64,000 nt of DNA from an uncultured Candidatus Melainabacteria bacterium (GCA_949841365.1 CATKZI010000002.1:62001-126000), one strand, 5' to 3'; shown: positions 20,836 through 29,277, counted from the first letter of the stretch. Numbers and translations are program-made. Notes: a model not told the origin generated them from the sequence alone.

Positions 20836-20841
20836 ACCTAC

Positions 20842-20870
20842 ATTATAACAGAAAATTCAATTTAATGCAA
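20842..20870 (-). promoter_or_regulatory. Predicted promoter of the TPR operon, leaderless
   Basis: Minus strand TTGCAT (20870-20865), 17-base spacer, TATAAT (20847-20842), then GTAGGT and the ATG at 20835. Confidence 0.65.
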
Positions 20871-21082
20871 AGCCAATCGGGCAATTGAAAAAAACGAACA
20901 ATAGGGTTAAGATGCAGGTATCGTTTTTGCATCAAAAAAAATCTTTACAAAAATTTACATCAAATTTTATTAGATATAGAGCAAATTTTGATATGTTCGG
21001 GTTTTAGTGCCACTAGAAAAAAATATCACTATTTGTTATAATGCAAAAAAATATGTGTACTAATGGTAAAAGGAGAATGTCT

Positions 21083-21238
21083 ATGTTAACTACAAAAGTA
21101 ACAAAAGAAAAAATGACAAAATCCAAATTCAACGACGAATTTGAAAATTATTTAAAAACACAATGTTTAAAAACAACATTTAACGGAATAGAACTTGAAA
21201 CGTTCTCCTGGTATAGAAAAGTTTTAGGACTTGTATAA
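21083..21238 (+). CDS. Small protein of 51 residues, function unknown
   Basis: MLTTKVTKEKMTKSKFNDEF at the N-terminus, ending WYRKVLGLV. It is charged and soluble, with a single Cys. The start at 21083 is chosen because AAAAGGAG lies 7 bases upstream; a TATAAT box at 21036-21041 gives a leader of about 35 bases. A strong terminator follows. Single-gene unit with proper signals, so I consider it real. Confidence 0.6.
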   Translation: MLTTKVTKEKMTKSKFNDEFENYLKTQCLKTTFNGIELETFSWYRKVLGLV

Positions 21239-21248
21239 ATAATTTAAT

Positions 21249-21278
21249 AAGACCCGCCTGTCATCGAAAGGCGGGTCT
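21249..21278. terminator. Bidirectional terminator
   Basis: AAGACCCGCCT and AGGCGGGTCTT form an 11 bp stem around an 8-base loop, between the small protein gene and the convergent prepilin gene. Confidence 0.75.
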
Positions 21279-21283
21279 TAATA

Positions 21284-22042
21284 TTAGTAATCCATCTTCC
21301 AGCCGTCATCCATGATTTTGGATAAACAACCACTGCCATAATTTGCATTAGAATCACCGCATGAATCTGCCCATGAGCTAACATACCCTTCGGCAACTTT
21401 ACCGTCACTGTATAAGTCTGCACTAAACAAATCTCTGCCCACAATATTCGGTCCTTGTGAACCATTTACATCTATATACATCCAATATGAACCATGCAAA
21501 GTATACTCTCCATTGCTATAAGAATCACTACCCAAAGTAGAGTCTAAGCATATAGCTGCACCACTTGCCAATGATACACAAGGGTTATTGGCATCTACTC
21601 TAAATCGCCATTTATTAAAAACAGTACCATCTAAATTCTTGTATTCATTTGCAAAACAAGGAGTACGTGAACTTGTACAGGTTTGAACAACTTTAAAATA
21701 CCTTCTCAAAAATTCAAGAGGAGAACTTGTATATGGCGTTTCACTCAATGTAACAGCATGATGCTCCTCAATGGCAGTTTCAACTGCCTGCGAAAGCTCA
21801 GTAACTACTTTTTGCAACTGCGTAACATAAACCTGTCTTTGGTGATTTTTGACCAGTGTCGGCAAGGTCATTGCAGACACTACACCAATAATTCCAAGTG
21901 TAACCAAAACCTCAGCTAATGTAAAACCCAAGCGTGCCGCTTGATCCGCCACATGGGTGCTGGATAAACTTTCAAGAAACGAGGACTTGCTTAAATTGCC
22001 CCCCCCCCCGAAGGTGTTTAATAATGTTTCATGTTCTTTCAT
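21284..22042 (-). CDS. Type IV pilin-like prepilin, in frame through a G11 tract (phase-on copy)
   Basis: 252 residues. Reads MKEHETLLNTF-GGGG-NLSKSSF, then AARLG-FTLAEVLVTLGIIGVVSAMTLPTLV: prepilin cleavage after Gly, Phe1, Glu5, and a hydrophobic helix. The globular part has eight cysteines and the motif DVNGSQGPNIVGRDLF. The leader before FTLAE is about 38 residues, far longer than ordinary prepilin leaders, and contains a run of eleven G (coding strand) at 21999-22009 that must be 11 (or 8, 14) to stay open. Good AGGAG ribosome binding site. Pilus assembly genes are not in this window. Confidence 0.85.
   Translation of the reverse strand: MKEHETLLNTFGGGGNLSKSSFLESLSSTHVADQAARLGFTLAEVLVTLGIIGVVSAMTLPTLVKNHQRQVYVTQLQKVVTELSQAVETAIEEHHAVTLSETPYTSSPLEFLRRYFKVVQTCTSSRTPCFANEYKNLDGTVFNKWRFRVDANNPCVSLASGAAICLDSTLGSDSYSNGEYTLHGSYWMYIDVNGSQGPNIVGRDLFSADLYSDGKVAEGYVSSWADSCGDSNANYGSGCLSKIMDDGWKMDY
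21999..22009 (-). repeat. G11 tract (C11 on plus strand) in prepilin leader
   Basis: Eleven C on the plus strand preceded by AAATTG, the same flank that precedes the C10 tracts at 6933 and 48897, but here the gene runs the other way so the tract codes Gly instead of Pro. Confidence 0.85.
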
Positions 22043-22094
22043 AAATCCTGCTCCTTTTATTACTTTATTATTATAACGTATTTTAAATTCGATT

Positions 22095-23843
22095 TCAAGA
22101 TATAGCCCGTATCATTTCTTGTGCTTCTTCACACTCAGGGAATGTTTCAACTATCTTATCAAGAGTTTCCAGAGCTTCGTCTTTTTTGCCAAGTTTTTCA
22201 TAACATTTTGCACTGCATAACAAAAGATTTACATTCAAAGGACTCTGTCCAAGCAAATGTTTGAATATTCCGTTTGCCTGCTCATAATCTTCAAGCTCAA
22301 AATAACACATGCCGAGCATATGCTCAGTATCCATAGCTTTTTCCAACTCGTAAGATTTTATGTAATACATTTTTGCATCCTCATAATTTTTTTGAAGATA
22401 CTTAATTTTACCTGCGATAAAATACATAAAACCGTCATTTGAAACTTTATTCAAAACCTGTTCAATCATTGAATTTGCAGTATCTAAATCACCTAAAAGC
22501 ATTTTATTCAAAGCACAAAAACCGACAGCTTCGTAGTTATTCGTACTGATTGCCAAAGCTTTTTCATAATACTCATCAGCCTGCTTAAAATTTGTTGTTG
22601 CATGCAAAAAGTTTGCATATTCAAACAAAGAACCAAAATCATTAGGATCTGCTTTCAATGCCAGCTTAAATTCATCTTCCGCATAATCAAACAAGCGTTT
22701 TTCAAGATAAATTACTCCCAAATCTTTATGCGCCGGTGCAAATTCTGGGTTAAGCTCAATAACTTTTTTCAAAATCTTTTCAGCTTTATCGCTGTCATTT
22801 GTTTTGGCACAAATATGAGCAAATTCATAATAAATCTCATGAGAAACATTACCTTGACGAATAATTTTTTCATAAAGTTCTTTAGCATTCAAAAATTTTC
22901 CGATTTTAATATAAATATTTGCAAGCTTTCTCGACATTGAAACCGATTTCGGATTTAAAAGCACCAGCTGTGCAAGTATTGCAATCGCACTTCCATACTC
23001 ACCGACAGCATCATAACAACATGCAAGATTATATTGAAAATTCGGTTTTTCAGGATGGTGGGAAGCCAGAGTTTTATAGTGTGTAATAGCATCATATAAT
23101 TGATTTGATTTAACCTCTGAAAGTGCTAACGCCGTCAAATAATTATCCTGCGGATCAAGCACATAAGCTTTTTTGAAAAACACGCATGCTTCCTCGTGTT
23201 TACCCTGCATCTGCAAAATTGATGCAATATTAAAATATGTTATTGAATTATCAGGATTGTATTCGCTTGCTTTTAAAAAGTTATCATAAGCTTTGTTCAA
23301 ATCACCCGTCGAAACATAACAAGTTCCAAGATTATTATAAAGTTGCGAATGTTCTGGATTAAGTTCAAGAGCTTTTTCAAAGAATTCCAGTGCTTTTGCA
23401 AAATCCTTCAAAGCCATACAAGCAGTTCCCGCAATGTAATAAACCGTATAATCATCAGTTACATAATCTAATGCCCTTTGTGCGGTTTCAATAGCCTTTT
23501 GCGGTTCTTGATTTTTAACATAAACAACCGCCAAATTTTTATACGCATCACAATATCCGCTTCGCATTCTCAAAACTTCTTCATAAGCTGCGATTGCATG
23601 AAGGAAATCGTCTTGATTATCATAGCAATTTGCAAGATAAAACCAGCTTGTTGCATCATCGTTATATTTAACAACAGTTTCAAAAACACCCTGTCCTTCT
23701 TTAAATTCACCAAGATTTACATGGCAAAGTCCGAGAAGTTTGAGGGCTTCAATATTTTTTTCATCTTTATCTAAAATTTTTAATAATTCTTGTTTTGCAA
23801 GTGCAAATTCTTTATTATTTATAAGCTCATTAATCTTTTCCAT
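22095..23843 (-). CDS. Cytoplasmic multi-TPR protein
   Basis: 582 residues from MEKINELINNKEFALAKQEL. It is built almost wholly of TPR units, about 16 (examples: ALKLLGLCHVNLGEFKEGQG, LYNNLGTCYVSTGDLNKAYD, HKDLGVIYLEKRLFDYAED). No signal peptide or membrane helix, unlike the exported TPR protein nearby. Start set at 23843 because a TATAAT box ends 6 bases before it with a TTGAAA -35; the longer open frame would start upstream of the transcription start. A scaffold role is inferred only from the fold. Confidence 0.82.
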   Translation of the reverse strand: MEKINELINNKEFALAKQELLKILDKDEKNIEALKLLGLCHVNLGEFKEGQGVFETVVKYNDDATSWFYLANCYDNQDDFLHAIAAYEEVLRMRSGYCDAYKNLAVVYVKNQEPQKAIETAQRALDYVTDDYTVYYIAGTACMALKDFAKALEFFEKALELNPEHSQLYNNLGTCYVSTGDLNKAYDNFLKASEYNPDNSITYFNIASILQMQGKHEEACVFFKKAYVLDPQDNYLTALALSEVKSNQLYDAITHYKTLASHHPEKPNFQYNLACCYDAVGEYGSAIAILAQLVLLNPKSVSMSRKLANIYIKIGKFLNAKELYEKIIRQGNVSHEIYYEFAHICAKTNDSDKAEKILKKVIELNPEFAPAHKDLGVIYLEKRLFDYAEDEFKLALKADPNDFGSLFEYANFLHATTNFKQADEYYEKALAISTNNYEAVGFCALNKMLLGDLDTANSMIEQVLNKVSNDGFMYFIAGKIKYLQKNYEDAKMYYIKSYELEKAMDTEHMLGMCYFELEDYEQANGIFKHLLGQSPLNVNLLLCSAKCYEKLGKKDEALETLDKIVETFPECEEAQEMIRAIS

Positions 23844-23849
23844 ATTCAA

Positions 23850-23877
23850 ATTATAGCACATACTTTACAGATTTCAA
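23850..23877 (-). promoter_or_regulatory. Predicted promoter of the TPR gene, leaderless
   Basis: Minus strand TTGAAA (23877-23872), 16-base spacer, TATAAT (23855-23850), then TTGAAT and ATG at 23843. Confidence 0.7.
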
Positions 23878-23953
23878 ACACACGTGATATAATATTATAT
23901 GCCTTTTGAAATTCACTAAATTTTTGTCCTTTAACAATAAGAGAGGATAGAAC

Positions 23954-23978
23954 GGGAGCGAACATAAGCGAGCGACTG
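23954..23978. repeat. 25-base dispersed repeat, copy 2 (intergenic)
   Basis: Matches 1328-1352 at 23 of 25 positions, same orientation. It lies in the leader of the gene at 24027. Confidence 0.6.
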
Positions 23979-24026
23979 TCCAATCCTTAATAAGTCCGGC
24001 CAAAGTCGGCGGAAAGGATAAAAGAA

Positions 24027-24725
24027 ATGGGAAAATCTTCAAAATATCCTGCGTATTCAGCGGGAACAATTAAAGTAAACGGTCAGACAAAAGCCCAAAC
24101 TTACAAAAGGGGGAATAATGTAATAACAGATTATAATATGTCTGATGCCGAAAAACGTGCTTATGACTATGTACAAAATTCATTTGCGGATTCACTGCCG
24201 TCAATAAATGTTTTTGATGATAAGACGCGCAAAAACCTTCAAGCACAACTTGATGCTTATACCGCGCAAGGTGAAAAAATGGTCAACAGCATTTATACTC
24301 CGATGCTGAAGGACTTAAAAACTGATGTTGCATCACGTTTTGGCAATTTTGACAATTCTGTATTTATGGATAACTTAAATGCAATAGAATCAAACAGAGC
24401 ATATGCAATAAGTAATCTTGCACAAGATATTACTGCAAAACGCTCTGAACTTATTAATAACGAATTATCACAAAGATATACTTACTTGAATTTCTTACAG
24501 GATATCCAAAATCAAACAAATTCAAATATTTTAAATTTTGCGAACAGCTCACAAGCAAACAGCAACTCAGGAAACAGCTACAATGCTCAAGCCTATGCCG
24601 CAAAACAATCTTCCGGCGGCGGACTTGGTTCGTATGCAAATCTTGCATCAGGGTTATTAAGTACAATGGGGCCTTACGGTATGGCAGCATCAGCAGCACT
24701 GCAAATTGCAAAAAATTACAGGTAA
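24027..24725 (+). CDS. Hypothetical protein, helical, low-complexity C-terminus
   Basis: 232 residues. N-terminal MGKSSKYPAYSAGTIKVNGQ, a long predicted helical region (about 55-165), an Asn/Ser-rich linker (NSSQANSNSGNSYNAQAYA), and a hydrophobic Gly/Ala tail (LASGLLSTMGPYGMAASAAL). No cysteine, no signal peptide. The order helix, linker, hydrophobic tail is reminiscent of virion or secretion-translocator proteins, but no family is recognised and no phage genes lie nearby. AAAGGA ribosome binding site; a terminator follows at once. Confidence 0.6.
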   Translation: MGKSSKYPAYSAGTIKVNGQTKAQTYKRGNNVITDYNMSDAEKRAYDYVQNSFADSLPSINVFDDKTRKNLQAQLDAYTAQGEKMVNSIYTPMLKDLKTDVASRFGNFDNSVFMDNLNAIESNRAYAISNLAQDITAKRSELINNELSQRYTYLNFLQDIQNQTNSNILNFANSSQANSNSGNSYNAQAYAAKQSSGGGLGSYANLASGLLSTMGPYGMAASAALQIAKNYR

Positions 24726-24730
24726 AAAGA

Positions 24731-24753
24731 AGGGCTTTAAAAAGCCCTTTTTT
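24731..24753 (+). terminator. Intrinsic terminator overlapping the mnmE promoter
   Basis: AGGGCTTT-aa-AAAGCCCT followed by T6. The T-run is part of the spacer of the mnmE promoter. Confidence 0.75.
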
Positions 24754-24757
24754 GATA

Positions 24758-24763
24758 TATAAT
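24758..24763 (+). promoter_or_regulatory. Predicted -10 box (TATAAT) of mnmE, leaderless
   Basis: TATAAT ends 6 bases before the mnmE ATG at 24770. The likely -35 (TTTAAA near 24736) falls inside the terminator hairpin of the upstream gene. Confidence 0.6.
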
Positions 24764-24769
24764 AAATCT

Positions 24770-26104
24770 ATGAACATTATCCAAGAATTTGACACAATAA
24801 CAGCAATAGCAACTCCAATCGGCACAGGGGGTGTCGGTGTAATTCGTATATCAGGCGACAAGAGTTTTGAGATTATTGATAAAATTTATTCAAAACATAA
24901 TCTTGAAGCAGGAAGGATTTCTCATGGCTGGATTGTAGACGATAACAAAAAAATCGACGAAGTTATTGTACTTCCGTTTAAAAATCCGAACAGTTTTACA
25001 GGCGAAGATGTTATTGAAATTCACTGCCACGGCGGAGTTAATGTCGTCAGAAACATTCTTGATATTGTTTTGAAAAACGGCGCAAGAATGGCAGAACGCG
25101 GAGAATTTACAAAACGCGCATTCTTGAATAAAAAACTTGACCTTTCGCAAGCTGAAGCCGTTGCAGACCTGATTCATGCGAAAACAAAAGATTTTGCAAA
25201 ACATTCGGCAAAAAACCTCTCGGGAGTTTTAGGTGCAAAAATTAAAGAAATAAGAAATGATATTTTTAATGTGTTATCTAAAATTATCGCAGGAATTGAT
25301 TTTCCCGAAGATGTTGCAGAGCCTGAATATGAATATTTAATCACAGAATTTGAAAAAGCACTTGCCAAAATCAACAATATTTTGGATAGTGCAAACTCAT
25401 CAAACATAATGCGTCAGGGGATTAAAATTGCAATAGTCGGTAAACCTAATGTCGGCAAATCATCATTGTTTAATACCCTGTTGAATGTTGAACGCGCAAT
25501 TGTAACAGATATTGCAGGTACAACCCGAGATGTTTTGACTGAAACCCTTGATTGGGATGTCGCAATCACACTTGTTGATACTGCAGGTATCCGCGACGGT
25601 GAGGAAGTCGGAAAAGTCGAAGAAATAGGTATTGAATTTTCAAAACAATCCGCTGATGAAGCAGACCTTGTATTGTTCCTCTATGATGCATCTAAAGGGA
25701 TGAATGACGAGGACAACGCGATTTTGGAACTTATCAAAGATAAAAATCATATCGTTATTGCAAACAAATCCGATTTAACACAAAATCGCGAACCCGATAC
25801 CTTCTATCTTTCAACTGTTACAAAAGAAGGATTGGACGAACTTAAAAACAAAATAAAACAGACAGCATATAATTTCTCGCTTGAGGATACAGAATTTGTA
25901 ACAAACAACCGCCAGCAAGACTGTCTTGCAAAATGCCGTGAAAGTTTAATTCAAGCTCTTGAAGCTGCAAAAATCAACGAACTTCAAGACCTTATCTCAA
26001 TTGATTTGAAATCTGCACTTCTGTATCTTGATGAAATTACGGGCGAAGTAATTACGGATGATATTTTAAACAATATCTTTGACCATTTCTGTATCGGTAA
26101 ATAA
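24770..26104 (+). CDS. mnmE: tRNA uridine-5-carboxymethylaminomethyl(34) synthesis GTPase MnmE
   Basis: 444 residues from MNIIQEFDTITAIATPIGTG. N-terminal folate-binding domain, helical domain, and inserted G domain with GKPNVGKSSLFNTL (P-loop), DIAGTTRD, DTAGIRD and NKSD, ending in the invariant C-terminal FCIGK. With MnmG it modifies U34 of tRNAs reading NNA/NNG. Start chosen at the ATG right after the TATAAT box; an upstream TTG would add six codons that overlap the promoter. Convergent with the next gene, 3 bases between stops and no terminator seen. Confidence 0.96.
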   Translation: MNIIQEFDTITAIATPIGTGGVGVIRISGDKSFEIIDKIYSKHNLEAGRISHGWIVDDNKKIDEVIVLPFKNPNSFTGEDVIEIHCHGGVNVVRNILDIVLKNGARMAERGEFTKRAFLNKKLDLSQAEAVADLIHAKTKDFAKHSAKNLSGVLGAKIKEIRNDIFNVLSKIIAGIDFPEDVAEPEYEYLITEFEKALAKINNILDSANSSNIMRQGIKIAIVGKPNVGKSSLFNTLLNVERAIVTDIAGTTRDVLTETLDWDVAITLVDTAGIRDGEEVGKVEEIGIEFSKQSADEADLVLFLYDASKGMNDEDNAILELIKDKNHIVIANKSDLTQNREPDTFYLSTVTKEGLDELKNKIKQTAYNFSLEDTEFVTNNRQQDCLAKCRESLIQALEAAKINELQDLISIDLKSALLYLDEITGEVITDDILNNIFDHFCIGK

Positions 26105-26106
26105 AA

Positions 26107-26979
26107 CTATACAAAAGGCATAAAGCCGAATTCGCTTAACACTTCTTTTTGAGCATTAGGTGAATAAAGAAATTTTTCATATAAAGGAATAAATTCCTCT
26201 GCATTACTGTCAGGGCCCATATAAGGCATTACGGAAGATGTTAAAAATTTGTGTGAACGTATAAGCGGCATATTACTATCGTCAAGATTACATTCGGGCA
26301 GAACTTTTGCAGTAATAATGCAGTCCCTTCCACCCCTGCCGCTATTATTGATAAACTCATTAAACTCATATAACCCATGTTTTGATGAAAATAACGGAGC
26401 AAAAATAACATTTATATTCTTTTTCTCACAAGAATTATCATACACAGCCATTGTTTCATAAGGGAATTGCTCACGCTTCATAGATTGACCGGAAAGTAAA
26501 TAGTCATCAAGGATTATCAATGTCGAACCGTCAGGCATATTTTTCAAATCTAAACCTTCAGGCGAAATTGAATTTCTTGATAAAATATAATTCTGCATTT
26601 TATCAATATTATTTGCCTTTTTGTATTGGTAATTTATGAGAGCAAAACTTTTATTTTTATTAGGAACAACATAATATACTTTATCAAAATCCCTGTCATG
26701 ATTTTTTAAATATTTAACAATTTTCTCATGTAATACCTGCAAATCTTTAGATAGACGTTTAGGTGTGACAGCATCAAACATTAAATTCATTGAATTAATT
26801 ACGTATTTTTCACCATTTGCTTTAGAATTAAAATATTCTATTGAAATTTTGTTTAGAATTTCGTGAAAAGTTTCATAATCAGGCATTATCGGATTTAAGT
26901 TATCAGCAATTTTTTCAGGTGTTGCAATATTTTTTTGTTTAATAACATGAATATGCCCCCCCGCCCGAAATTGCATCAA
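26107..26979 (-). CDS. 3' part of a frameshifted gene: phosphoribosyltransferase-like domain
   Basis: About 285 residues, continuing the frame opened at 27688 if one G is removed from the G7 run at 26956-26962. It contains STLIILDDYLLSGQSM, which closely matches the PRPP-loop pattern (hydrophobic run, Asp-Asp, then SG-x-S) of type I phosphoribosyltransferases, and before it a strand like that of the fold (KVYYVVPNKNKSFALINYQ). Substrate unknown. An internal ATG at 26979 exists but has no ribosome binding site, so independent translation is unlikely. Confidence 0.6.
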   Translation of the reverse strand: MMQFRAGGHIHVIKQKNIATPEKIADNLNPIMPDYETFHEILNKISIEYFNSKANGEKYVINSMNLMFDAVTPKRLSKDLQVLHEKIVKYLKNHDRDFDKVYYVVPNKNKSFALINYQYKKANNIDKMQNYILSRNSISPEGLDLKNMPDGSTLIILDDYLLSGQSMKREQFPYETMAVYDNSCEKKNINVIFAPLFSSKHGLYEFNEFINNSGRGGRDCIITAKVLPECNLDDSNMPLIRSHKFLTSSVMPYMGPDSNAEEFIPLYEKFLYSPNAQKEVLSEFGFMPFV

Positions 26980-27688
26980 TATTTTCCATTACACGTCCGT
27001 TCAAAGCATACCTGACATTATATTTAAAATCTTTGCCCGTATAGTTTTTCAAAGTTTTTACTTTTTCAATAAAATCAATAGTAAAATCTTCAAAACTCAT
27101 ATTTTGATTTAAAAAATTATACCCGTTTTCAAAATTTGCAATATAAAATAATTCGTTATTCCGTCCTGCATAAAATTCATCATCATTTAAAGCAATATCA
27201 ATCAGGTTATTATCAATAAAAAGTGCTTTCTTATCAGATTCTTTACAATTATAATCGGATTTAAAACCAAAATTTTTCAAAGAAATATATTGCAAAACAT
27301 TTGTCAAACATAAAGGAGTTCCGCAATTATTTTTTTTATAATACAAACCCAAACTGTTTATAGCTTTAATATCCCGTTTTTTTAGTTCATCTTCAATAAC
27401 TCCAAGACTTTTATAACTTGAATACTGACTTAAAATCCCCATTGTATCGTAAACATCATCAAGAGGTACACCTGTCTTTTTAGAAACTCTGTTTGCCTGC
27501 TTAATAATATCTTGAGGAGTTACAACCCCCATAGATTTTTCAAGTTTTGAATAAAGTATCTTACATTCATTATCAAAATTAAATTCAGACTTTTCAAAAC
27601 TGTCAGGACGAGTAACAGGCTGATTGCGTTCAGTCCTTTTCGCAGAAGTAAATATAGGTTTGCATGCTTGAATTATACTAACTCTCAT
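26939..27688 (-). CDS. 5' part of a frameshifted gene, function unknown
   Basis: 249 residues as it stands, starting MRVSIIQACKPIFTSAKRTE and ending early after AISGGGAYSCY. At the G7 run the sequence passes into the frame of the downstream segment; with six G it would read SGGGHIHVIKQKN and give one protein of about 530 residues. The N-terminal half is helical, without signal peptide, and has the short I-F-T-S/A-K N-terminal motif seen in other unknown proteins here. Neither a clear ribosome binding site nor a consensus leaderless promoter precedes ATG 27688. Phase-variable gene, pseudogene and sequence error are all possible. Confidence 0.6.
   Translation of the reverse strand: MRVSIIQACKPIFTSAKRTERNQPVTRPDSFEKSEFNFDNECKILYSKLEKSMGVVTPQDIIKQANRVSKKTGVPLDDVYDTMGILSQYSSYKSLGVIEDELKKRDIKAINSLGLYYKKNNCGTPLCLTNVLQYISLKNFGFKSDYNCKESDKKALFIDNNLIDIALNDDEFYAGRNNELFYIANFENGYNFLNQNMSFEDFTIDFIEKVKTLKNYTGKDFKYNVRYALNGRVMENIDAISGGGAYSCY
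26956..26962 (-). repeat. G7 tract at the frame break of a split gene
   Basis: Coding strand GGC followed by seven G and CAT. Loss of one G restores one continuous reading frame of about 530 codons. Confidence 0.7.
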
Positions 27689-27722
27689 ATATTACATACA
27701 AAACCCGTAAAAAAATTTTTTG

Positions 27723-28028
27723 CTAGTATTGAAAATACCTGTCAAAATCCACATCGTCAAAACTGCAAAGAAGTCTGTAAACCTCATCATCCTCATCCAT
27801 TCTTTGAAAAGAATAGTTGTCAAACTTCCAATATTTCGGATTTATCCCTTTTACCCTGATTATTCCGGCATCTTTTAAAATAACGAGTTTTTTCTTAACA
27901 ACATCAAGCGGTATTTCTACCATCTTGGCAAGTTCCACAGCAGTAACCCACTCATCACCCGAGCTTTTTTCGGGAGTCATAAACATAAGTTCCAGTCCTA
28001 CTTTTTTTAACTCATTATCTTCGCACAT
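27723..28028 (-). CDS. Small winged-helix-like protein
   Basis: 101 residues. The part WVTAVELAKMVEIPLDVV-KKKLVILKDAGIIRVKG fits a winged helix-turn-helix (helix, helix, recognition helix, wing), followed by an acidic tail (FDDVDFDRYFQY). A DNA-binding regulator is inferred. No ribosome binding site; a TAATAT box ends 6 bases before the ATG, a weaker form of the leaderless arrangement. It lies 35 bases downstream of hydF in the same direction, which might link it to hydrogenase maturation, though the link is only positional. Confidence 0.65.
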   Translation of the reverse strand: MCEDNELKKVGLELMFMTPEKSSGDEWVTAVELAKMVEIPLDVVKKKLVILKDAGIIRVKGINPKYWKFDNYSFQRMDEDDEVYRLLCSFDDVDFDRYFQY

Positions 28029-28062
28029 ACATATATATTAATGCCAAACAAGAAAAATTTTA

Positions 28063-29238
28063 TCATATTTTTGTATTAAATATCTTGACAGCACGAGGTA
28101 AAATTCCCAAACAATATGAAATCGCAACACCATAATTTGTAATCGGCACTCCCGCCTTATCTGCCAAAAGAATTCTCGACAAAACCTCACGTCTGTTGGT
28201 CATACACGCACCGCAATGAATTATAAGTTTATAATCCTTGATATCAGGGAAATCATGTCCCGCATAATTATGGATTACAAGATTTTTACCCGTTCTTTTG
28301 CGCAAAAGATTTGGAATTTTCACACGCCCGATATCATCTTCTATAGCGTGATGCGTACAGCTTTCAAGGATTAAAACCATATCGCCGTCTTTCAAATTGT
28401 CAATCGCCTCTGCACCTTTTACAAACTCATCCAAATCACCCTTCAATCGGGCAAATAAAATCGAAAAAGAGGTCAGAGGAATTTCATCAGGCACAATTTC
28501 ACTTACTTTTCTAAATGCCTGACTATCGGTAATAACAAGCGCAGGCGGAATTTTTAAGTTATCCAGAGCCTGTTTTAATTCCGTTTCTTTTACCACATAA
28601 GTCAAACAATCGCTGTCCAACAAATCGCGTAATGTTTGAACCTGCGGTAAAATAATCCTTCCCTTAGGCGCTTCTTTATCAATCGGAATTACAAGAATAA
28701 CCGTACTTTTCGGCTCAACCAAATCCCCTGCAATTTTTGGAGAATTTACAAAATCATCAGGCAGAAGTTTTACAAGCGCATCTTTAAATTTAAACACTAA
28801 TTGTTCATCGTCCTTAACCGATGTGTAAAGTGCATCTCCGTCAAGTTCAGGTTTTTCAATATCACATTTGTTAACCACAATAAAGTAAGGGATTTTCAGC
28901 TCATCAAGTTTTTTAATAAGTTCATTCTCATATTCGCCCAACCCCCTGTTATCGCAGACGATTACTCCGACATCAATACGGTTCAAAACCTTCATAGTTT
29001 TTTCAACACGCTGAGCACCGAGTTCCGTACTATCATCAAGCCCCGCAGTATCCAAAAAAGTTACGGGTCCGACAGGTAAAAGCTCCATTGACTTTTCAAC
29101 AACATCGGTCGTAGTTCCCGCAACATCAGAAACAATAGAGATTTCCTGATTTGTAATTCTGTTTAATAACGATGATTTACCGACATTTGTTCTGCCGAAA
29201 ACCCCGATATGCAAACGCATTGATTTAAGTGTTTTCAT
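28063..29238 (-). CDS. hydF: [FeFe] hydrogenase H-cluster maturation GTPase HydF
   Basis: 391 residues. N-terminal Era/TrmE-like GTPase with GRTNVGKSSLLNRI, DVAGTTTD, DTAGLDD and NKCD, dimerisation domain, and C-terminal cluster-binding domain with SCTHH and HCGACMTNRRE (CxH...HCxxC), the scaffold on which the 2Fe subcluster is built before transfer to the hydrogenase. AGGAG ribosome binding site. HydE and HydG are not in this window. Follows rpsO after a terminator. The hydrogenases it serves lie about 3-9 kb away on the other strand. Confidence 0.95.
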   Translation of the reverse strand: MKTLKSMRLHIGVFGRTNVGKSSLLNRITNQEISIVSDVAGTTTDVVEKSMELLPVGPVTFLDTAGLDDSTELGAQRVEKTMKVLNRIDVGVIVCDNRGLGEYENELIKKLDELKIPYFIVVNKCDIEKPELDGDALYTSVKDDEQLVFKFKDALVKLLPDDFVNSPKIAGDLVEPKSTVILVIPIDKEAPKGRIILPQVQTLRDLLDSDCLTYVVKETELKQALDNLKIPPALVITDSQAFRKVSEIVPDEIPLTSFSILFARLKGDLDEFVKGAEAIDNLKDGDMVLILESCTHHAIEDDIGRVKIPNLLRKRTGKNLVIHNYAGHDFPDIKDYKLIIHCGACMTNRREVLSRILLADKAGVPITNYGVAISYCLGILPRAVKIFNTKI

Positions 29239-29253
29239 AAAACTCCTACTAAA

Positions 29254-29273
29254 AAAGGGTCTTTCGACCCTTT
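29254..29273 (-). terminator. Terminator of rpsO
   Basis: AAAGGGTC-gaaa-GACCCTTT followed by T's on the minus strand, between rpsO and hydF. Confidence 0.8.
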
Positions 29274-29277
29274 AAAA

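Noticed and set aside
23941-24010. Possible transposon end or IS remnant around the 25-base repeat
   Set aside because: No transposase fragment, no matching inverted end, and no target duplication could be seen, so only the repeat itself is reported.
24027-24725. Phage or prophage gene
   Set aside because: The protein has a structural-protein look, but no capsid, terminase, integrase or lysis gene lies nearby.
24454-24861. Minus-strand open frame of 135 codons opposite the 24027 gene and mnmE
   Set aside because: Shadow of two well-supported plus-strand genes; crosses their terminator and promoter.
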